The position numbers and the translations under genes were made by a program. A DNA stretch of 64,000 nucleotides. It comes from Lagopus muta. Its lineage: Eukaryota; Chordata; Aves; Galliformes; Phasianidae. This document shows, piece after piece, positions 11,501 to 25,600 of the stretch (the first letter of the stretch is position 1; every line of letters starts with the position of its first letter). Under the pieces are notes generated by a model that saw only the letters and a program-made list of their open reading frames with translations, did not search any database and was not told where the DNA came from. The stretch is taken from the NCBI RefSeq assembly GCF_023343835.1, contig NC_064472.1:8733469-8797468 (forward strand), in the 5' to 3' direction.

Positions 11501-14500
11501 AGCGTTGTTGCATAGAGCTCTTCTATATAAGACAAGTGAAAGCTCCTCTCTTGTTTCTTTTTATTATAATGACTATGGCAAGTTTCATCTGAACTGGCAC
11601 CTAATCAAATCCTAAACTGCAGGGGAACAAGATGTCAGTTTTAATGTCCTGTGCTCAAGCCAGCTAACATAATTACTGAAGACTCTATTCAAACCATCTC
11701 CAACAACATCTGAAATGCCCTTGGCTCCCATTGCAGCAAGCAGATGAAGGAGGGGCTGTATTCAGACTGCTGACTCCAGATGTCAATCTTAGCCAGCATG
11801 ACAATTTCTCTTCAGGAGCCAGGACAGGACAGCTTCAGACAGCTCTGAACTGTGCTCTGCTTCCTTGAACACGGTTCCTGTGCCAGATGTGACATTGCCA
11901 CTCGTTTCTCTGTGAACACTGCAACAAGTCGAGATGGCTGAAGGCGTGCATCAAAGCCTTTAATCAGTACAGTCAGTAAAGTGTTTTGGTAAAGCAGCAA
12001 ATTTGCACCGTAAAGTTGGACCATTCCTCAAACAACTCTACATAAGAGACTAAAATTCAAGCACAGCTGTGGGATACAAAGATTTTAAATGACAATTATT
12101 ATTACACTGAACCACACAGAAATCCATATATAAATACTTTTTTTTTTTTTTTTTTTTTTTACCCTGAAGGTACTGAAACATGACTGAAACTAATTAAATG
12201 TAGTCCTTTCAGAAACATTGCTTAACATATCTTGGTAAGGCAGAGAAAAAATTATTTTCCATTTAAGCCAGACTAAAGTGGAAAAGCCTGGGAATATTCA
12301 AGAATAATAAAGAAACATAAAAGAATGTAATAATGACTTAATTCTTTTAAAACTAAACTGTTTGTTAAGCTTTTAAGAGACTGTCCTTTCAACTTTATGG
12401 ACTCACACGACATTACTGGATGTGTAGGCTGTGCAGCACCATAAACTGTAAAGATTAGGGCTACTGCTCCAGGCTTAATAGTGTAATTTTCCACTGGATG
12501 GCTTTCATTTACAATTCACCTATTGTATCTCGAAGTCTAATTGTAGCCAAGCACATTTTCAGGCTGTTCAAGGTGTAATAAAGAAGCAAGTAGCTTAGCA
12601 AGGCAGCTTTAACTTCATAATTAGAAACATTTGCTGTTTCAGGTGGCTTCCCCTCCCAGCATGTTTGTAAGTTTGTGATTATAACTTTTAGTGTGCTGTA
12701 AAAATATGCTGTGACAGGACACAGAGTGATTCACGGATACAGCAAGAAACAAGAATGAGAGAAACGATGCAGGAAGAGTCTGGGTAAACCTGAGGCAGCA
12801 GGGTGTCTGGGAATCCGTAAGAGTTCTCCTGAAGGTGTGAGAATGAAAGAGCTGTTTGTATTCCATTGCCAGGCATTTAACACAATGTGACAATGGAAAT
12901 CAGTGCCTATTTCCCATGCATGAGGCATGAATGAGTTTATCAGCAGATTTGAAATGGAGGGGGAGCTGGGAGCAAACAAAGGAGAGGGGATGGTATGGAG
13001 ACCCCCAAAACGCTGGGCGTTGGCAGTCACCATCCCACTGGCAGTAGTTACTTGCTCAAGTAGCTCGAGGTACACCTTTGGCCTTATGGCCCCAGCGAAT
13101 CCTGATTCTCCAGAGCTGCCATCAGCAACTCAGTTGCTCCTCAGAGTGACTGACAGCAGCCTGCCATGCCTAGGGTAAAGCAGGCACTCCTGCAGAGCCA
13201 TGCAGTCCTTCCAGGCCAAATGATAACCTGTGAAAACAGATCTTTTGCTGGTGAGGAATAGCAAGCTGGGAGATGGCCAACAACTGCTTTCCTCTGCAGC
13301 TAGTAATATTGCAGAATTTGGTCTTCCTGAAAATCTGTTGCTTTCTGTCCAAACAACAACTGCGTTGTAATTACTCTTGGTTATTGTCTTCGCTGGACTG
13401 GAATTGGCAGTTCAAATGCGAGAAGTTTCCCATCATCTCATCAATCCTACGATTTCATCTCTTGCCTCCTGGAGGGTTATGAGACTATGCAAGGGAAGAC
13501 TGAGAAACCAGGAACTCGAATTTTAAAAAGTGAAGAGTCAGCCTATTCCAAGAAGACACATAAATGGTGCTTTAATGAAAATGCAAGTTCTCTTTAGTTT
13601 TACAGATTTTAAGACTCTTTTCTACTGCTGCCCCGAACTGAGTATTATGGAAGAATGTTGACTAGCAAGCATTTCAGAGCACTGTATTTTCTGCTCTGTA
13701 TCAATACAAGATATTTTTGCTTTGAAAGACCCAAGGTTATGACTGCCTTTCCAGGATATTCAAGTAAGCACCACACATCACTTCTTCTAAAGATTCTTTT
13801 CTTCTCCTGCTAGTATAGTCTGGATGTTTCTGCAAGGATTCTGAAAGACACAGACAAATCCTCCTCAAGACAATGCTTTACAAATATCTCTGACATCTAC
13901 CAAAAAAGCAAGAACCGAATATAAATAGGAAAGTGGACATAATCTCTTCTGAGGAGTTCCACATGGCTGAGAATTTTCTCACTGCATTATTATGAGGTAC
14001 GCCAACAGCCAGAGTCCTCCTGTCCATCCTGTGCACACACGGCCATCAGCCAGCCACTTGCCAACAGCAAGATGTGGGTCACACTGGTCAGGCTACCTAA
14101 ACGTTCAGTGAGCATAAGGATGTGGCTTGGAGGGCTTTCCTTCCCTGCTGCTTTTATTTTTCAAATGTTTTGTAAAAGCAAGCACATCGCTGATGCTGGC
14201 TCTTCGGTTTTGTAGCACTCATCAGAGATTTCCACACCTGACCACACTGTACTTACAGTCCAGCATTAAAAGCTGAAGAAAAACCCTTTCCTTCAATAGC
14301 ATCAGTTGAAATTTACAATAGCGTTTCTGCAGAGTGTTTTACAGAGTGTTTCTGCAGTCTCTGCTGTCTTGCTAAGTACACTTACCACTGTCAAAAGAGA
14401 ATTATGAAAAAAGAGAATGTAACATCTACAGTGATCTTCTTTCGGTATATCACAATATGAAGAGCTCTACACAATGAGAAAACTGGAGAAAAAGAGAAGA

Positions 14501-17204
14501 TGTGGGGGCTTTTGAACAGCATAGTGTTGTAAGCTCTCCCTGCCAGGGTGCAAATGTCCACAGCGCTCACAGGATGCAGGGCATTCCAGATCACATTTCT
14601 GCCAACCACACAGACTTCCAGAAAACAATTTTATCTTATAAAACACTCTGTTGTTATGAGATGACTAACTCTGTACTGAAAACAAAGCCCCATAGGCCTT
14701 GCTGTTTTTATATCTGCTTTAAGACAGCTTTGCCTGCAGTGGGCACTGGTAGCACATGCAGAGTGGTCTGATCCACCTACAGACTGGACGTGCCTACATC
14801 CCACATCAGGCTCTGATACACAGTGCACATTCACAACAGCATTTGACTGGGCATCCATGATCTGTGATGTGTATTGAATTCACCAGCATCTGCCCAGCGA
14901 CATTCTGCAGGGAAAAGAATTTGGTCTATTCTACCTGCATAGCACAGTTTGCTCACTCACTTAAATTCCTCCTGTGTTTTCAGCTGGCTGCATTCCTATT
15001 AGCCATCACCTCCTCTCTGCCACACAAATGACATCTGCAGACAAAGGATCAGTGAGGTGTCTCAAGAGAGGTGTGTCTGTTCTGAAGTAATATATTTTAT
15101 ACAGCTGTCAGGTTAACACCTTTCTGCAAGATCTTCAACAGGAGGAGGCAGGTGTCCTCCAGAGACTTGCATGTCAGCTCACACAGGGGCAGTTTTATGC
15201 CTGCCATGCTATTGTTCTTCTTTCCATCCAAGGAATGCTCTGGCAATTTTCCACTGCCAGGTTGGTTTTGCTTCTGTGTCACCACACCAGCAGATTATCA
15301 GTTCATCAGCAGAAAAAAATTGAAGTTTTCCTGAGGCTACTACTCAGAGATAAGAAAGAAAACTTATGGATAAATAAATAATAGTAAAAAAAAAAAAATC
15401 AATGTAAAATGGTTGCAGACATTATTGTGCTAGCAGACTGCAGCTGACTGGGAGGAAAGGGTAACTAGGTCATCTGAGAGTTAAAATCAAGACACTGAGT
15501 CTGTATAAAGAGTTTTAGGGTCATAATACCCTGGCCATATGGTGAGCAGCAGACACCTAGCTATCTCAATTGCAGTTGTTTACAAAAGCTTACAGACAAG
15601 GGGCAAAAAAAGTGAATTTTCTTATGAACTTGTGCTATCTTTAATAGGATTCCCAAGCCCAACGTAAAGAACCAGAAATGCAGGCAAAAGCAACAGCAGT
15701 GCTGGAGATTAACTAATTTTAGAATCAACCACATGCTGTTTGCTTGCAGCTGGTAAGTGACCTTTGCATTATTCACAGCTAGCAGGAAATTTCAATCTAC
15801 ATTAATAAGCAGAATATTGCTTGCTCTTCCAACATAGCTTGCTTTAAAGGTTTCCTTGCACATATAGTCCTCAGCCATTTTTTACCATCTTGGTCACACT
15901 TCTAACATCAATGCATCCAAATCAATGCAGTGGTAACTGCCATGTGGATGCTCTCTTACATGAAATGCTGGAGTTTGGAGTGCTACACAGTAATGGTGTT
16001 TTATCCTACATATCTGTGCTACCACAGGCATTTCCAGATGCTGTTGCCACAAGACTGCTGCTTTCTGCCAGGGATTCACCCTGAGTTTGCTGAGAATATC
16101 AGAAAAACGGTAGGAAAAAATTCTGCTGCAGTGCTAAGCACAGGAATCCTGGCTTACACTAGGTCTGAGGCATTCAAATCCCATAAGCATATATTCCTCT
16201 TCTTTTCATGTAAAACAACATTTAACCAGCTAGGGAAAACAGCCAATTAAATATTTCCCTGCAGGTCATAACCACAGCTAGAAATTCTTAATTAACAAAT
16301 TAAAACTCATTTACAACAGACTTATTAATATTTTTAGGACCAGTATTTGCTGCTTTCCAAAGAGAAAGAAGCCTGAAACACTGTAGTGGAGTCACCTGGC
16401 CAGAAGACTCCAGCAGATTTTACCTCTTTTATATTTAACTCCTTTTCCTTTTGCATTTGACTCAACTCACACAAAGCAAACTTCAGAAGGAAGCACATAG
16501 CTTGCTGAAGGTGAACTCAGCTGTGGTGGCTTTTTGAAAATAACAATTGAAAGAGTTTTTAAAACTATATCATTGTATTTGGAAACCACTCAACATGTTT
16601 ACTATCAAAGGCAATGATTTGAAAGCTTTGACTAATTTAAGGGTCAGTGGCTCCAACTGATTATGAAAATGCAAGGGCAATTAGATTAAAAAAAAAAAAA
16701 AAGACTTGACAGTTTTCCAATTCCTTTCATATGATTAACCCTAGTGACTCGACGTTGTAAGGCACTGATGAAGGATACACAGCTTTTCACCTAGGTGCCC
16801 TGCTTTAAATTGTAGATTTTACTAGCAGTCATTTATAAAGGCTGATGTAGAAGGATTCATCAGCCCAGTATTCAGCTCCTAACAGATGCTGGGAAAGCCA
16901 ACGTTCTGCACATCTGCTCGTGTCCTGCCCACCAGCTGCACAGCGAAAACTGGCATTCCAAGTATTTCTGTCAGAGGGGGAGAAAAGGATAGTTAGAGGT
17001 AAAACGTAACAAAACTGGTTGTGTTCTACTTGGTTGATCATGGAACAATCTGATTAGCAGCTATCAGCTATTGTAAAAGATCAAAAAGGATGGGAACAAC
17101 AGAAAATCTCTCATTCATGATGCCAACAACAAAGAGAGATAATGCTCCTTTCGAGGGATGAAACCAACTGAAAGGTCCAATTCAGATGCCATTCTCTTCT
17201 TTGT
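8572..17204. other. Gene-free intronic stretch
   Basis: Mostly unique sequence without a recognisable exon, RNA gene or transposon. It contains a T23 run (12138-12160), A13 (15386-15398), A16 (16688-16703), and a short internal repeat near 14325-14357 in which GTTTCTGCAG occurs twice. Presumed FAM219A intron 1. Confidence 0.5.
12138..12160. repeat. T23 homopolymer
   Basis: Uninterrupted run of 23 T. No CR1 end or retrocopy is visible next to it. Confidence 0.95.
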
Positions 17205-17312
17205 GGATGTAGCTCAAGATCCAGTTGGCTTTCTGGGCCATGAGGGCACACTTCTGGCTCATGCTCAGCTTTCCATCCACCAGTACTCCCAGGTACATTA
17301 TGGCAGATACCT
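17205..17312 (-). mobile_element. Old CR1 fragment
   Basis: AGATCCAGTTGGCTTTCTGG, followed by CATGAGGGCACACTTCTGGC, is the reverse complement of the [14 protein letters not shown] region of CR1 ORF2. Similarity fades after about 17310. The fragment is degenerate. Confidence 0.8.
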
Positions 17313-17824
17313 GGGGATACTGTATTTTGTACTGGCTAAACAAGAATCCAACATGCCAAAGAGCAGGATCACTTTTGCAGTTGTCCTGGTGCTTTTTTAT
17401 TCCAGCAGCAGCTGTGGCAGAGTATGCACTGCCTGTCCAAGCACTGGGATATCATGGGCAAAGTACTTCTGAGACTTATATGGGTTTCGCTACTACGGCA
17501 TTACTCCACCTTATTCTAGCAGTCTCTGTCATGGGAAACAAGTTTTTATAAGCTTGCTTCTTCTCTTTAAGATTAGAGAGCTGTGTGGTCTTGAAAGGGT
17601 AAGCAGGTTTCTGGGAGAATGAACCTGTCCTGTGGTACTCTAGAACAGTATCCCTTCTGCTCTCCCTTCCCTACAGCTTGCCCTGCACTATCAGTAAGAG
17701 GAGGATTCTGCTGAATCCAGGAGGATTCACAGAGCGCAGCAACTTAGGTTTTGTAGCTCCAGCTGAACAGAAGAATGCTAAGCCTTCCCTGCACTGCAGC
17801 GTTAGAGAGAGCAGCTCTGAAAAT
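17313..17824. other. Intronic spacer before CR1 copy 2
   Basis: About 500 bp with no recognised feature. Its last six bases (17819-17824, GAAAAT) recur at 19414-19419 just beyond the copy 2 unit and may be one arm of a target-site duplication. Confidence 0.4.
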
Positions 17825-19086
17825 GAGGTTATCAGGAGTAGTCAGCACGGGTTCACCAGGGGGAGGTCATGCTTGACCAACCTGGTGGCCTTCTACAATG
17901 TTGTCACATGCTGGGTGGATGGGGGGAGAGCAGTGGATGTAGTCTACCTTGATTTTAGAAAGGCATTTGATACTGTCCCCCACGACATCCTTATAACAAA
18001 GCTAAGGAGGTGTGGGATAGATGAGTGGACAGTGAGGTGGGTTGAGAACTGGCTGACTGGCAGAGCACAGAGGGTCGTTGGTGGTGGTGCAGAGTCCGGT
18101 TGGAGGCCTGTAACCAGCGGTGTTCCTCAGGGGTCTGTGCTGGGTCCGGTCTTGTTCAACATCTTCATCACTGACCTTGATGAGGGGATAGTGGCCACCC
18201 TCAGCAAGTTTGCTGATGATACGAAGTTGGGAGGATTGGCTGACACGCCTGAAGGCTGTGCTGCCATTCAGCAAGACCTGGACAGGCTGGAGAGCTGGGC
18301 AGAAAAAAAAACGGATGAGGTTTAACAAAAGCAAGTGTAGAGTCTTGCATCTGGGGAGGAGTAATTGCATGCACCAGTACAGGTTGGGGGATGAGCTGCT
18401 GGAGGGGAGCTCTGCAGAGAGGGACCTGGGTGTCCTGGTGGATGACAGGTTGGCCATGAGCCAGCAGTGTGCCCTTGTGGCCAAGAGGGCCAATGGCATC
18501 CTGGGGTGCATTAAAAAGAGCGTGGCCAGCAGGTCAAGGGAGGTGATCCTCCCCCTCTACTCTGCCCTGGTGAGGCCTCATCTGGAGTACTGCGTCCAGT
18601 TCTGGGCTCCCCAGTACAAAAAAAGACAGGGATCTCTTGGAAAGAGTCCAGCGGAGGGCCACGAAGATGGTGAAGGGTCTGGAGCATCTCTCCTATGAAG
18701 AAAGGCTGAGTGAACTGGGTCTGTTCAGCCTTGAGAAAAGAAGACTGAGGGGGGATCTAATCCAGGTTTATAAATAGGTATGGGGGCCATAGTGGTGAGG
18801 CCGGACTCTTTTCAGTGGTGAGTGGAGACAGGACAAGGGGAAACGGCCGGAAACTGCAGCATAGGAAGTTCTGCATAAATGTGCGCAGGAACTTCTTTAC
18901 AGTGAGGTGACGGAGCACTGGAACAGGCTGCCCAGGGAGGTGGTGGAGTCTCCTTCTCTGGAGATGTTCAAGTCTCACCTGGACACCTAACTGTGCGACC
19001 TGCTGTAGGGAACCTGCTTTGGCAGGGGGTTGGACTCGATGATCTCTGCAGGTCCCTTCCAACCCCTACAATTCTGTGATTCTGTG
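17825..19086 (+). mobile_element. CR1 LINE, 5'-truncated (copy 2)
   Basis: It is near-identical to 3292-4552 of copy 1. It begins inside the RT domain ([14 protein letters not shown]), runs through [38 protein letters not shown] and [14 protein letters not shown], and ends in two ATTCTGTG octamers. Extra A bases in A runs near 18303-18311 and 18617-18623 shift the frame. It keeps a CAA codon where copy 1 has the 3739 stop. It is inactive. The sharp 5' edge at GAGGTTATC is typical of incomplete reverse transcription. Confidence 0.95.
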
Positions 19087-19408
19087 AAATCTAAGATAAT
19101 GGTAAAAAGCTACATCCCCCAAAGTTCCTCCTTCCCCTTTTGAATGAAAAAGGGATTAGTGGTGAGCCGAACAGTCCTGAGAGGTCTGTGGTGGCAGACA
19201 CAGAACTGTCTGTCTGCACAGTGCAGTGAACTGCCTTCTCTGCAGAAAGGGCTGAGCAAGTCAACATTGGAGTAGCAGAGCTCCATCCATCACTGCAATG
19301 ACTGCTTTTCATGCATGGTCCATCAACACTGACCGCCTGCAGCTGACCCACACTGCTTCCTCGGCCACTTTATAGGGTGGGAACATTTAGAACTTCATTG
19401 TTACTCAC
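19087..19408 (+). repeat. Duplicated non-CR1 segment following CR1 copy 2
   Basis: About 322 bp matching 4553-4877 directly after the CR1 octamers. Similarity ends at TTACTCAC in both copies. Unlike copy 1, no CR1 tail fragment follows. Confidence 0.9.
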
Positions 19409-19635
19409 CACAAGAAAATGTGTTTGCACAAAGTTCCTGGGGCGTGAAGCACTCTGAGATCATTACCCAGCAGTGCTGTACAGAAGCAGCTGGCCCATGC
19501 TGATTCTGGCTGGCAAGAGCCTTCCTGCACTAGGCAAGGGGCTGCGCTCATTTGGGGTACGGGGCAAGACTTCTCTGAGGGACACTGGCAGATGCAAAGT
19601 CAGCTACAGAAGACTAGATGCAAGGGCATTTTGCA

Positions 19636-19785
19636 ATCACAGAATCAACAGAGTTGGAAAAGACCTCCAGGATCATCCAGTCCAACAGTCCACCTACCAC
19701 CAATATTTCCCCACTAAACCATGTCCCTTAATACAACATCTAACTGTTTCTTGAACACCTCCAGGAATGGTGACTACTCTAGCAC
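19636..19785 (-). mobile_element. CR1 3' end, minus orientation
   Basis: CACAGAATCAACAGAGTTGG, followed by AAAAGACCTCCAGGATCATC, is the reverse complement of a CR1 tail. ACACCTCCAGGAATGGTGAC further right is the reverse of the CR1 'GTCACC..TGGAGGTGTTC' stretch. The copy is degenerate and the right edge is approximate. Confidence 0.8.
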
Positions 19786-20544
19786 ATGACTTTTCTCATT
19801 TAAATTAAAAATAATAATAATAATCTAAGACTTTCTAAGATTTACAATTTAAGATAATTCTTATCTCAATCACTACCTGTATTAAAGATGTTGGACTGTG
19901 GTAATAGAAGCAAACTATGACTCATCTTTCCTCCCAGTCCCAGGCACTGGTGTCTGGTGGACCTTTGCCCCAGAGCACTGGAGCTTTAAATAGGAATTAA
20001 TTTTTATTTTGATTCAGATTTTGACCCAAGTCCATAGAAGCAAAAAACGGAACTCTGCTAATGAAAACAGCACAGCGGGAGCTGAGCTGCTGTACTGTGT
20101 AATCCAGTCATTATGTGATGGACAGCTAATTTATTTACAGGGTCTGAGACACAAGTGCAGGTTTCTCCCAAACCATGTTTTCATTCAGTCTAAATTTGTG
20201 TGGGAGTGGGAAAAGCCAGCATTATTGTAACTGAGGCGTTCATAGAGCAATTTAATCTGTTGTTTAGATATTCTTTTTCATTTTCTGCCTCAAGGAAATA
20301 CAATTCATCTTTTAAACTAAAAAAACTCACAACAAATATACAAAGGAACATTGGGCTATTGGGGACAATAGGAGATGCATCAGAGACACAGGAACAGAGA
20401 AGCTAGCTGAAACAGAGGGTAGAAGGAAAAAGCTTACAGCCTCAAAACATGAAAGTTAACAAAACACGATATTCAGAAGGGCCTTTGTGAATCATCTCAT
20501 ACAGTCTTAACCCAAAAGGTCACGTTATCATGTGGTTTAAGTTC
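19786..20544. other. Gene-free intronic stretch
   Basis: AT-rich sequence between two CR1 fragments. It includes a short AAT-rich stretch near 19802-19823. I see nothing else. Confidence 0.45.
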
Positions 20545-20865
20545 ATCTTATTGCTCTCTATAACTGCCTGAAGGGAGTTGCAGCGAGCTGGGGGTCAGGC
20601 TCTTCTCTCACGAAACTGGAGGGAATGGCTTCAAGCTGCACCAGGGGAGATTTGGGCTGGACGTCAGGAAATACTACTTTCCTGAAAGAGTGGTCAGGCA
20701 CTGGAACGGGCTGCCCAGGGAGCTGGTGGAGTCAGTGACCCTGGAGGTGTTCCAGGAACATTTGGATTTTGTGTTGAGGGATATGGTTTAGTGAGATCTA
20801 TTGGTGATGGGTGGATGGTTGGATTGGGTGATCTTGAAGGTCTTTTCCTGGTGATTCTGTGATTC
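20545..20865 (+). mobile_element. CR1 3' end, 5'-truncated
   Basis: It starts in CATCTTATTGCTCTCTATAA (the CR1 'LITLYNYLK' region). It continues through AGTGGTCAGGCACTGGAACG and GGCTGCCCAGGGAGCTGGTG and ends with GGTCTTTTCCTGGTGATTCTGTGATTC-type tail sequence. Small internal deletions are present. Confidence 0.85.
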
Positions 20866-20980
20866 AGCCCTCATTAACATGCTCTGTACCTTTCAAGTTG
20901 TTACTCTGCAGATTATTAGCTTCCACTGAGCTGCTGACAGATTTTTCTGTAAAAATCGACCCTCCTGATTTCCTTCATAG

Positions 20981-21022
20981 GAATCATAAAATGGTTTGGG
21001 TTGGAAGGGACTCTGAGAAGTA
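20981..21022 (-). mobile_element. Tiny CR1 tail, minus orientation
   Basis: GAATCATAAAATGGTTTGGG followed by TTGGAAGGGACTC is the reverse complement of the CR1 terminal tail. Only about 40 bp are recognisable. Confidence 0.65.
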
Positions 21023-24000
21023 AGAGGCTGTAGAAAACCAGAGGCACTATCAAATCTTACTTCCTAAAATATGTGTTTCTTTTGCCCACTGATGTACAAC
21101 TCATCATAACCATGCCAGCTTGCTCCAAGGAAAGCACAGAGCGAAACCACGGCCAACTCAAGAACTGAGAGCATGCTACACAGCTTGCAGGCAGCTGCCA
21201 TGCAAGCCTCCGATTGGATCTTGTTTATCCTTCCCACAGTGGGACACATTTGGGCCTCCCTTCTGCCTTGCTGCTGATTCTCACTGAGACTGAAATGTGA
21301 CATGCTAATTATCTTTGGAAAGGAGTGCTACAACTGGCTTATATCGGCTTACAAAAACTTATTTGAGGGGAAATGGAGAGACATTACTACAGGGTAAGCT
21401 TCCTGTGCTGCCATCCAGCCATGTTACAGATGCAGGATGCACTTCAAGAACAACTTTCCCACACATCTTCCTGTTTTCACAAGCTTCTGAAACATACTGA
21501 CATTTTCCTGTGTGCCACAGAGGTGCATGAAAGCAACACTTGGCACAGCCGAGAAAATGGAATAAAACAACAAGCATTCCAGGCCTTAACCTGCATTTTA
21601 ACCACAACGAAGTGCATTTCAGCATTTACCTCTAAATCTGAACACTACAGACCATGGGCTTTTGTTCTCAAAAAATCAGGAGAAATTAGAGAAAGGTTTT
21701 CCAGGGTCAGCTTTCTCCTTCTCCACAATATGCACGTAATAATGCTTACGTCAAGACACAGACTGCATTAAATCCTTTTCTCCACACTCCAAGCTGCAGA
21801 AATGCAAGTTTCTAATTTCTAATTAGATTCATTAGACATAGATGTGCTTCTTCCAGACCCATTCAAGCATTTATAAGGGTCAGCCATCATAGCATTCTGG
21901 GTCCTGCATAGAAATTAAAACATAGATCTATTTTTGGAAACCAATTCTAAAAATATCATTGCTGTATTTAAAGTCAGCACATCTCAATTGCCCAGATCAA
22001 ACACGCTCCACTTCAGTTCTCTAGGAACATTATCTTGGTAAGCAGTACACAATGTAACTTTGTGGCACGATCCTTTCCCTCACCTATAATTAAAGGGTTG
22101 AATGCTTTTAAAGATTCACAGCCATATCCCAAAGACATTATGGTCAGTCTCGTAGTTGGCCTCAGTTTCCCTTAGGAGTGATGCTACTTGAAGCAGAAAG
22201 TCTTATGTGACCATCAAGCTCATGACGGAGTTGCTCTGAAAAGAACATTTCCCCACCCACACAGGGAGCGTTAACCCAGCCAGCAAATGTGGAAGAGCAG
22301 CAGCATTACCAGTCTGAGTCACTCTTTGGTTAAAGCTTTGGGAAGCCACTTCCATACTTCCCCACTTACAGTGAACCCTACTGATTTCATCCAAGCCTGT
22401 CAGAGAACAAAACTCAGCCAGAACTTATTTCCTCAAGAAAATCAGCCTTCGAATCATAGGAGTGAAGTTTCTTGGTAAAAACGTATTGGTTGAGAGCTTT
22501 GTAGGCTTCTTGGAAGAATCAGCCTGCCCTACATATAACTATCTAACAGCATCTGGGAGAACAAGCATAGGTGGGCAAGGCAGAGCCAGGGCTTTGGTGA
22601 AAGGACAGAGAAAAGAGAAATAAGATGCTTTATATTACAGTCATTTTCCCCCACTTCCACATAGCACACTGAATTGTGCCCATGGCAATGCTAACAGAAG
22701 GATTTTCAGGCCTAAGACTTCATGAATTCTCCTGTTCTCTGAGAACTGCAGCAAGCCAGGATTGACATACTTTATGCCTTGACAATGGGACTAAGATAAT
22801 GAGTGAAGATTGACTACATTACAAAGATTGTTAGACCGTAGACAGCTATTTCAAGGATGAAAGTTTTTCTACTTTTTGCAGTGATTTCACAAGCAGACAT
22901 TCCCCTATGGTGAGAGAACACTATTAAAACAACGGAATCTCTAGCATTAAGCTTTACAAAGCATCTGGTAGCACAAACAAGCACTTATTCATTCGTACCT
23001 CAGAAAGAAAGCCAAAAGAGCATATTGAAGCACTGTTTTACAGAACACAATAGTGGAATAGGTTGTACTCTACCTATCACAAGTGCATTAAGGCACAGGA
23101 CTTCACCAGGTTAGAACGACCTGAGGCACTGAACTGAAAAAGTAAAAAATCATTTTTGCTCCTGCCAGGAAATCTTTTGTAGGTCTGGTTGTTTTCAATG
23201 CCTTAAAGTGCAAGGTAAAGATCTGTGACAAATTGGTATATTTAAGTGAATCATATTCTTACAGATATCAGTGACTTTGAAAAAAAATAAAAATCAGTGA
23301 ATATGAACATAACTAACTCACTTGCTACTTCGGATTTATGCGTTTGTTTTTACTCTGATGACTGGTCTGTATTTTTTAACAAAGTCAACTTTCAATTTGC
23401 AGCTAAATCTAGTCTTACTTTGTAGTTGCTCCTTCTGTTCCTACTAACAGTCTCCATTCATACACCCCTCTTTATGTTCATCCACTTTCTGGTATCATAA
23501 CCAATAAATTCTGATTTCCTTCCTCCTACTGAACTTCTACTGCTAAAACTACATTTGAATAGCAATTAGAGCCCAAGTGCACAAACACAGCTTTTAACAA
23601 GCAGTGAATATCTTAAACTTCTCATCTGAGATTATAAGCGCAGAGAGCCAAGGTGTTGCAAATTCGATAAAGTTTCTGCCCAACAAAATTTCAGAACTGA
23701 TCTCTGCCTCAGACTTCCTGCACGTTTTGAAGAGAAATAGCTTTATTCACATTTTCCAACTCCCAGCTGATTTCTCAATGGGGAAATTATCCAACCACTT
23801 CAGCTTAATAACCTGAAAATCCTCCCCATGCCTCTGAAGAGTCGATTACCAAAGAAACTAGCATTTGTACATTAAACTTGAGTAACAAGCTTCCAGACAG
23901 TGACTTTTCCAGTGCACTATTTGATTGTGAAGTCACATCCTTCTGAATGTTTTAGTTACTCAGCAGCAAGTTTCTCTCACACAGATTATTTCTGAAATAT

Positions 24001-25600
24001 TTGTCCTGAATCTTCAAAGTTGGATATGATTGCATATTTAAAATTAAGTTCAATTACTTTAGTCACTGAAATGGGAGGCAAGTTCCATGTGATTATTTTA
24101 ACACTTGACAGGCATCACTTTGTTGAGACTGCAAAAATGAGCATTAATATCATAATCCGGAATTCTCCAGGAAAGCAGTGCTTCTGCATATCTCAGTAAT
24201 TTCCCTTCCCCTACATTCCTAAACATCTCCACTCCCTTCCCCTTCTCATTAAGCATGGTTAAGACCCCAAACTCTTCATCTCCTGCCATTCAATCCTTGC
24301 CATAGACATTTTGTAGCTGCTTTGTTGTCTGTGGCTACCAGAACAGCAGCAAAGCTTAGCAAAAAAGCACATGTGTTAACCACTCCATCCTGTTTCTCTA
24401 GTAATATTCTATGGAATTTTCTTCAAGCCTAGTACAGGAATTTATCTCTGCTTAAGTGCCTCTTTCATACAGAAAATAAGTACAGATCGAAAGAAGCCTT
24501 GCCACTTGTTTCCAGAGTGTAGAAATGCGTCTTGATCAGATAGGTGCAGGACCAGGATGAAAATCTAACTAGAATGCTGCTATCATCCAGCAGAAGAAAC
24601 AAGTACTGCAGAGTATGAGGCTACGAGCCAGGATAAAAAACAGCTTGCAACCTTGAGTATCTGAAGGAAAATATCAAACTGTGTTTTGCTGACGGGCAGA
24701 TGTACAAAAGCGTACTGCAAAATAAGCAGGTGTCCCAAAGCTAGAGTTATTAAAGGTTGGAGTGATTAACTGAGTGACTTATTTCCCCATAAATGTATTG
24801 ACAAGTATTCCTCAAAGTGTCATTTAAAATTGCCGTAAATCACAGCAAGGTCTTTTTGAGCTGCAAGTGCTTTTGGTCTTTGACACACTGATTGCTGTAC
24901 CTGTGCTGTGAAGAGGCTGGCCTTGGCTGTGCACTTTCCTGAAGCAAGAAAAGACTACAGCTCTAGCAGAAAGCAGAAACCTCTTTCCCTCTGAATAATG
25001 AAAGGAGTGGCAAATTTATGCTGATGTTTAGAAAATAAGATGTTGGTGAGAGGACCGCTGCAGTTTACCACAGCAAAAAGTGCAATACATATACTAAAGT
25101 ACTGTACTGAATATTTCCCAGAAACTTTCTCTCCATCCCACCAGTTTTTGTTGTCAGGCTTGCCTCTCCCAAAGGTTCAAAAGACAAAATTTTGAGTGTT
25201 GTTCCTTCCTTCAGAAGTCTTTTTAAAGGACACTGGCCTCTGGCACTTCAACATCAGCCCTACTGCTGCTTAATTGCTGCTTTCTGGCAGAAATGTCATC
25301 CCACTGACACGGGGCAAGCTCATGGCTCCCTCTTCTGTGCATGGAGCCAATGTGTGGGCTGCTGCTTTGAAATTCTCCATAGGCTCTTTTCCTCTGTAGT
25401 GCTAAAGCTTACCATAGGTGTGACAGCTTGTGTGTCACGTTTCAGACGGTTCCACAGCCAGTGTGCGTGTGCACACTGCCACCCTTTAGGCAACAGTTAC
25501 ACCTTGACACACGCAGACCTCTGCTGCACGACAGCTTTCCTCAGTTCTTCCACCTGCAGCCTCTTTGCAGGTGCACACAGAGCTCGGTGGTTCTCACACC
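21023..25600. other. Gene-free intronic stretch
   Basis: Unique-looking AT-rich sequence. I found no exon, RNA gene or transposon on either strand. Confidence 0.5.

Noticed and set aside
14631..14858. Minus-strand stretch with a CMC-like run considered as the last exon of FAM219A
   Set aside because: In frame it reads SACATSAH and does not continue into the FAM219A C-terminus. There is no matching upstream sequence or acceptor.
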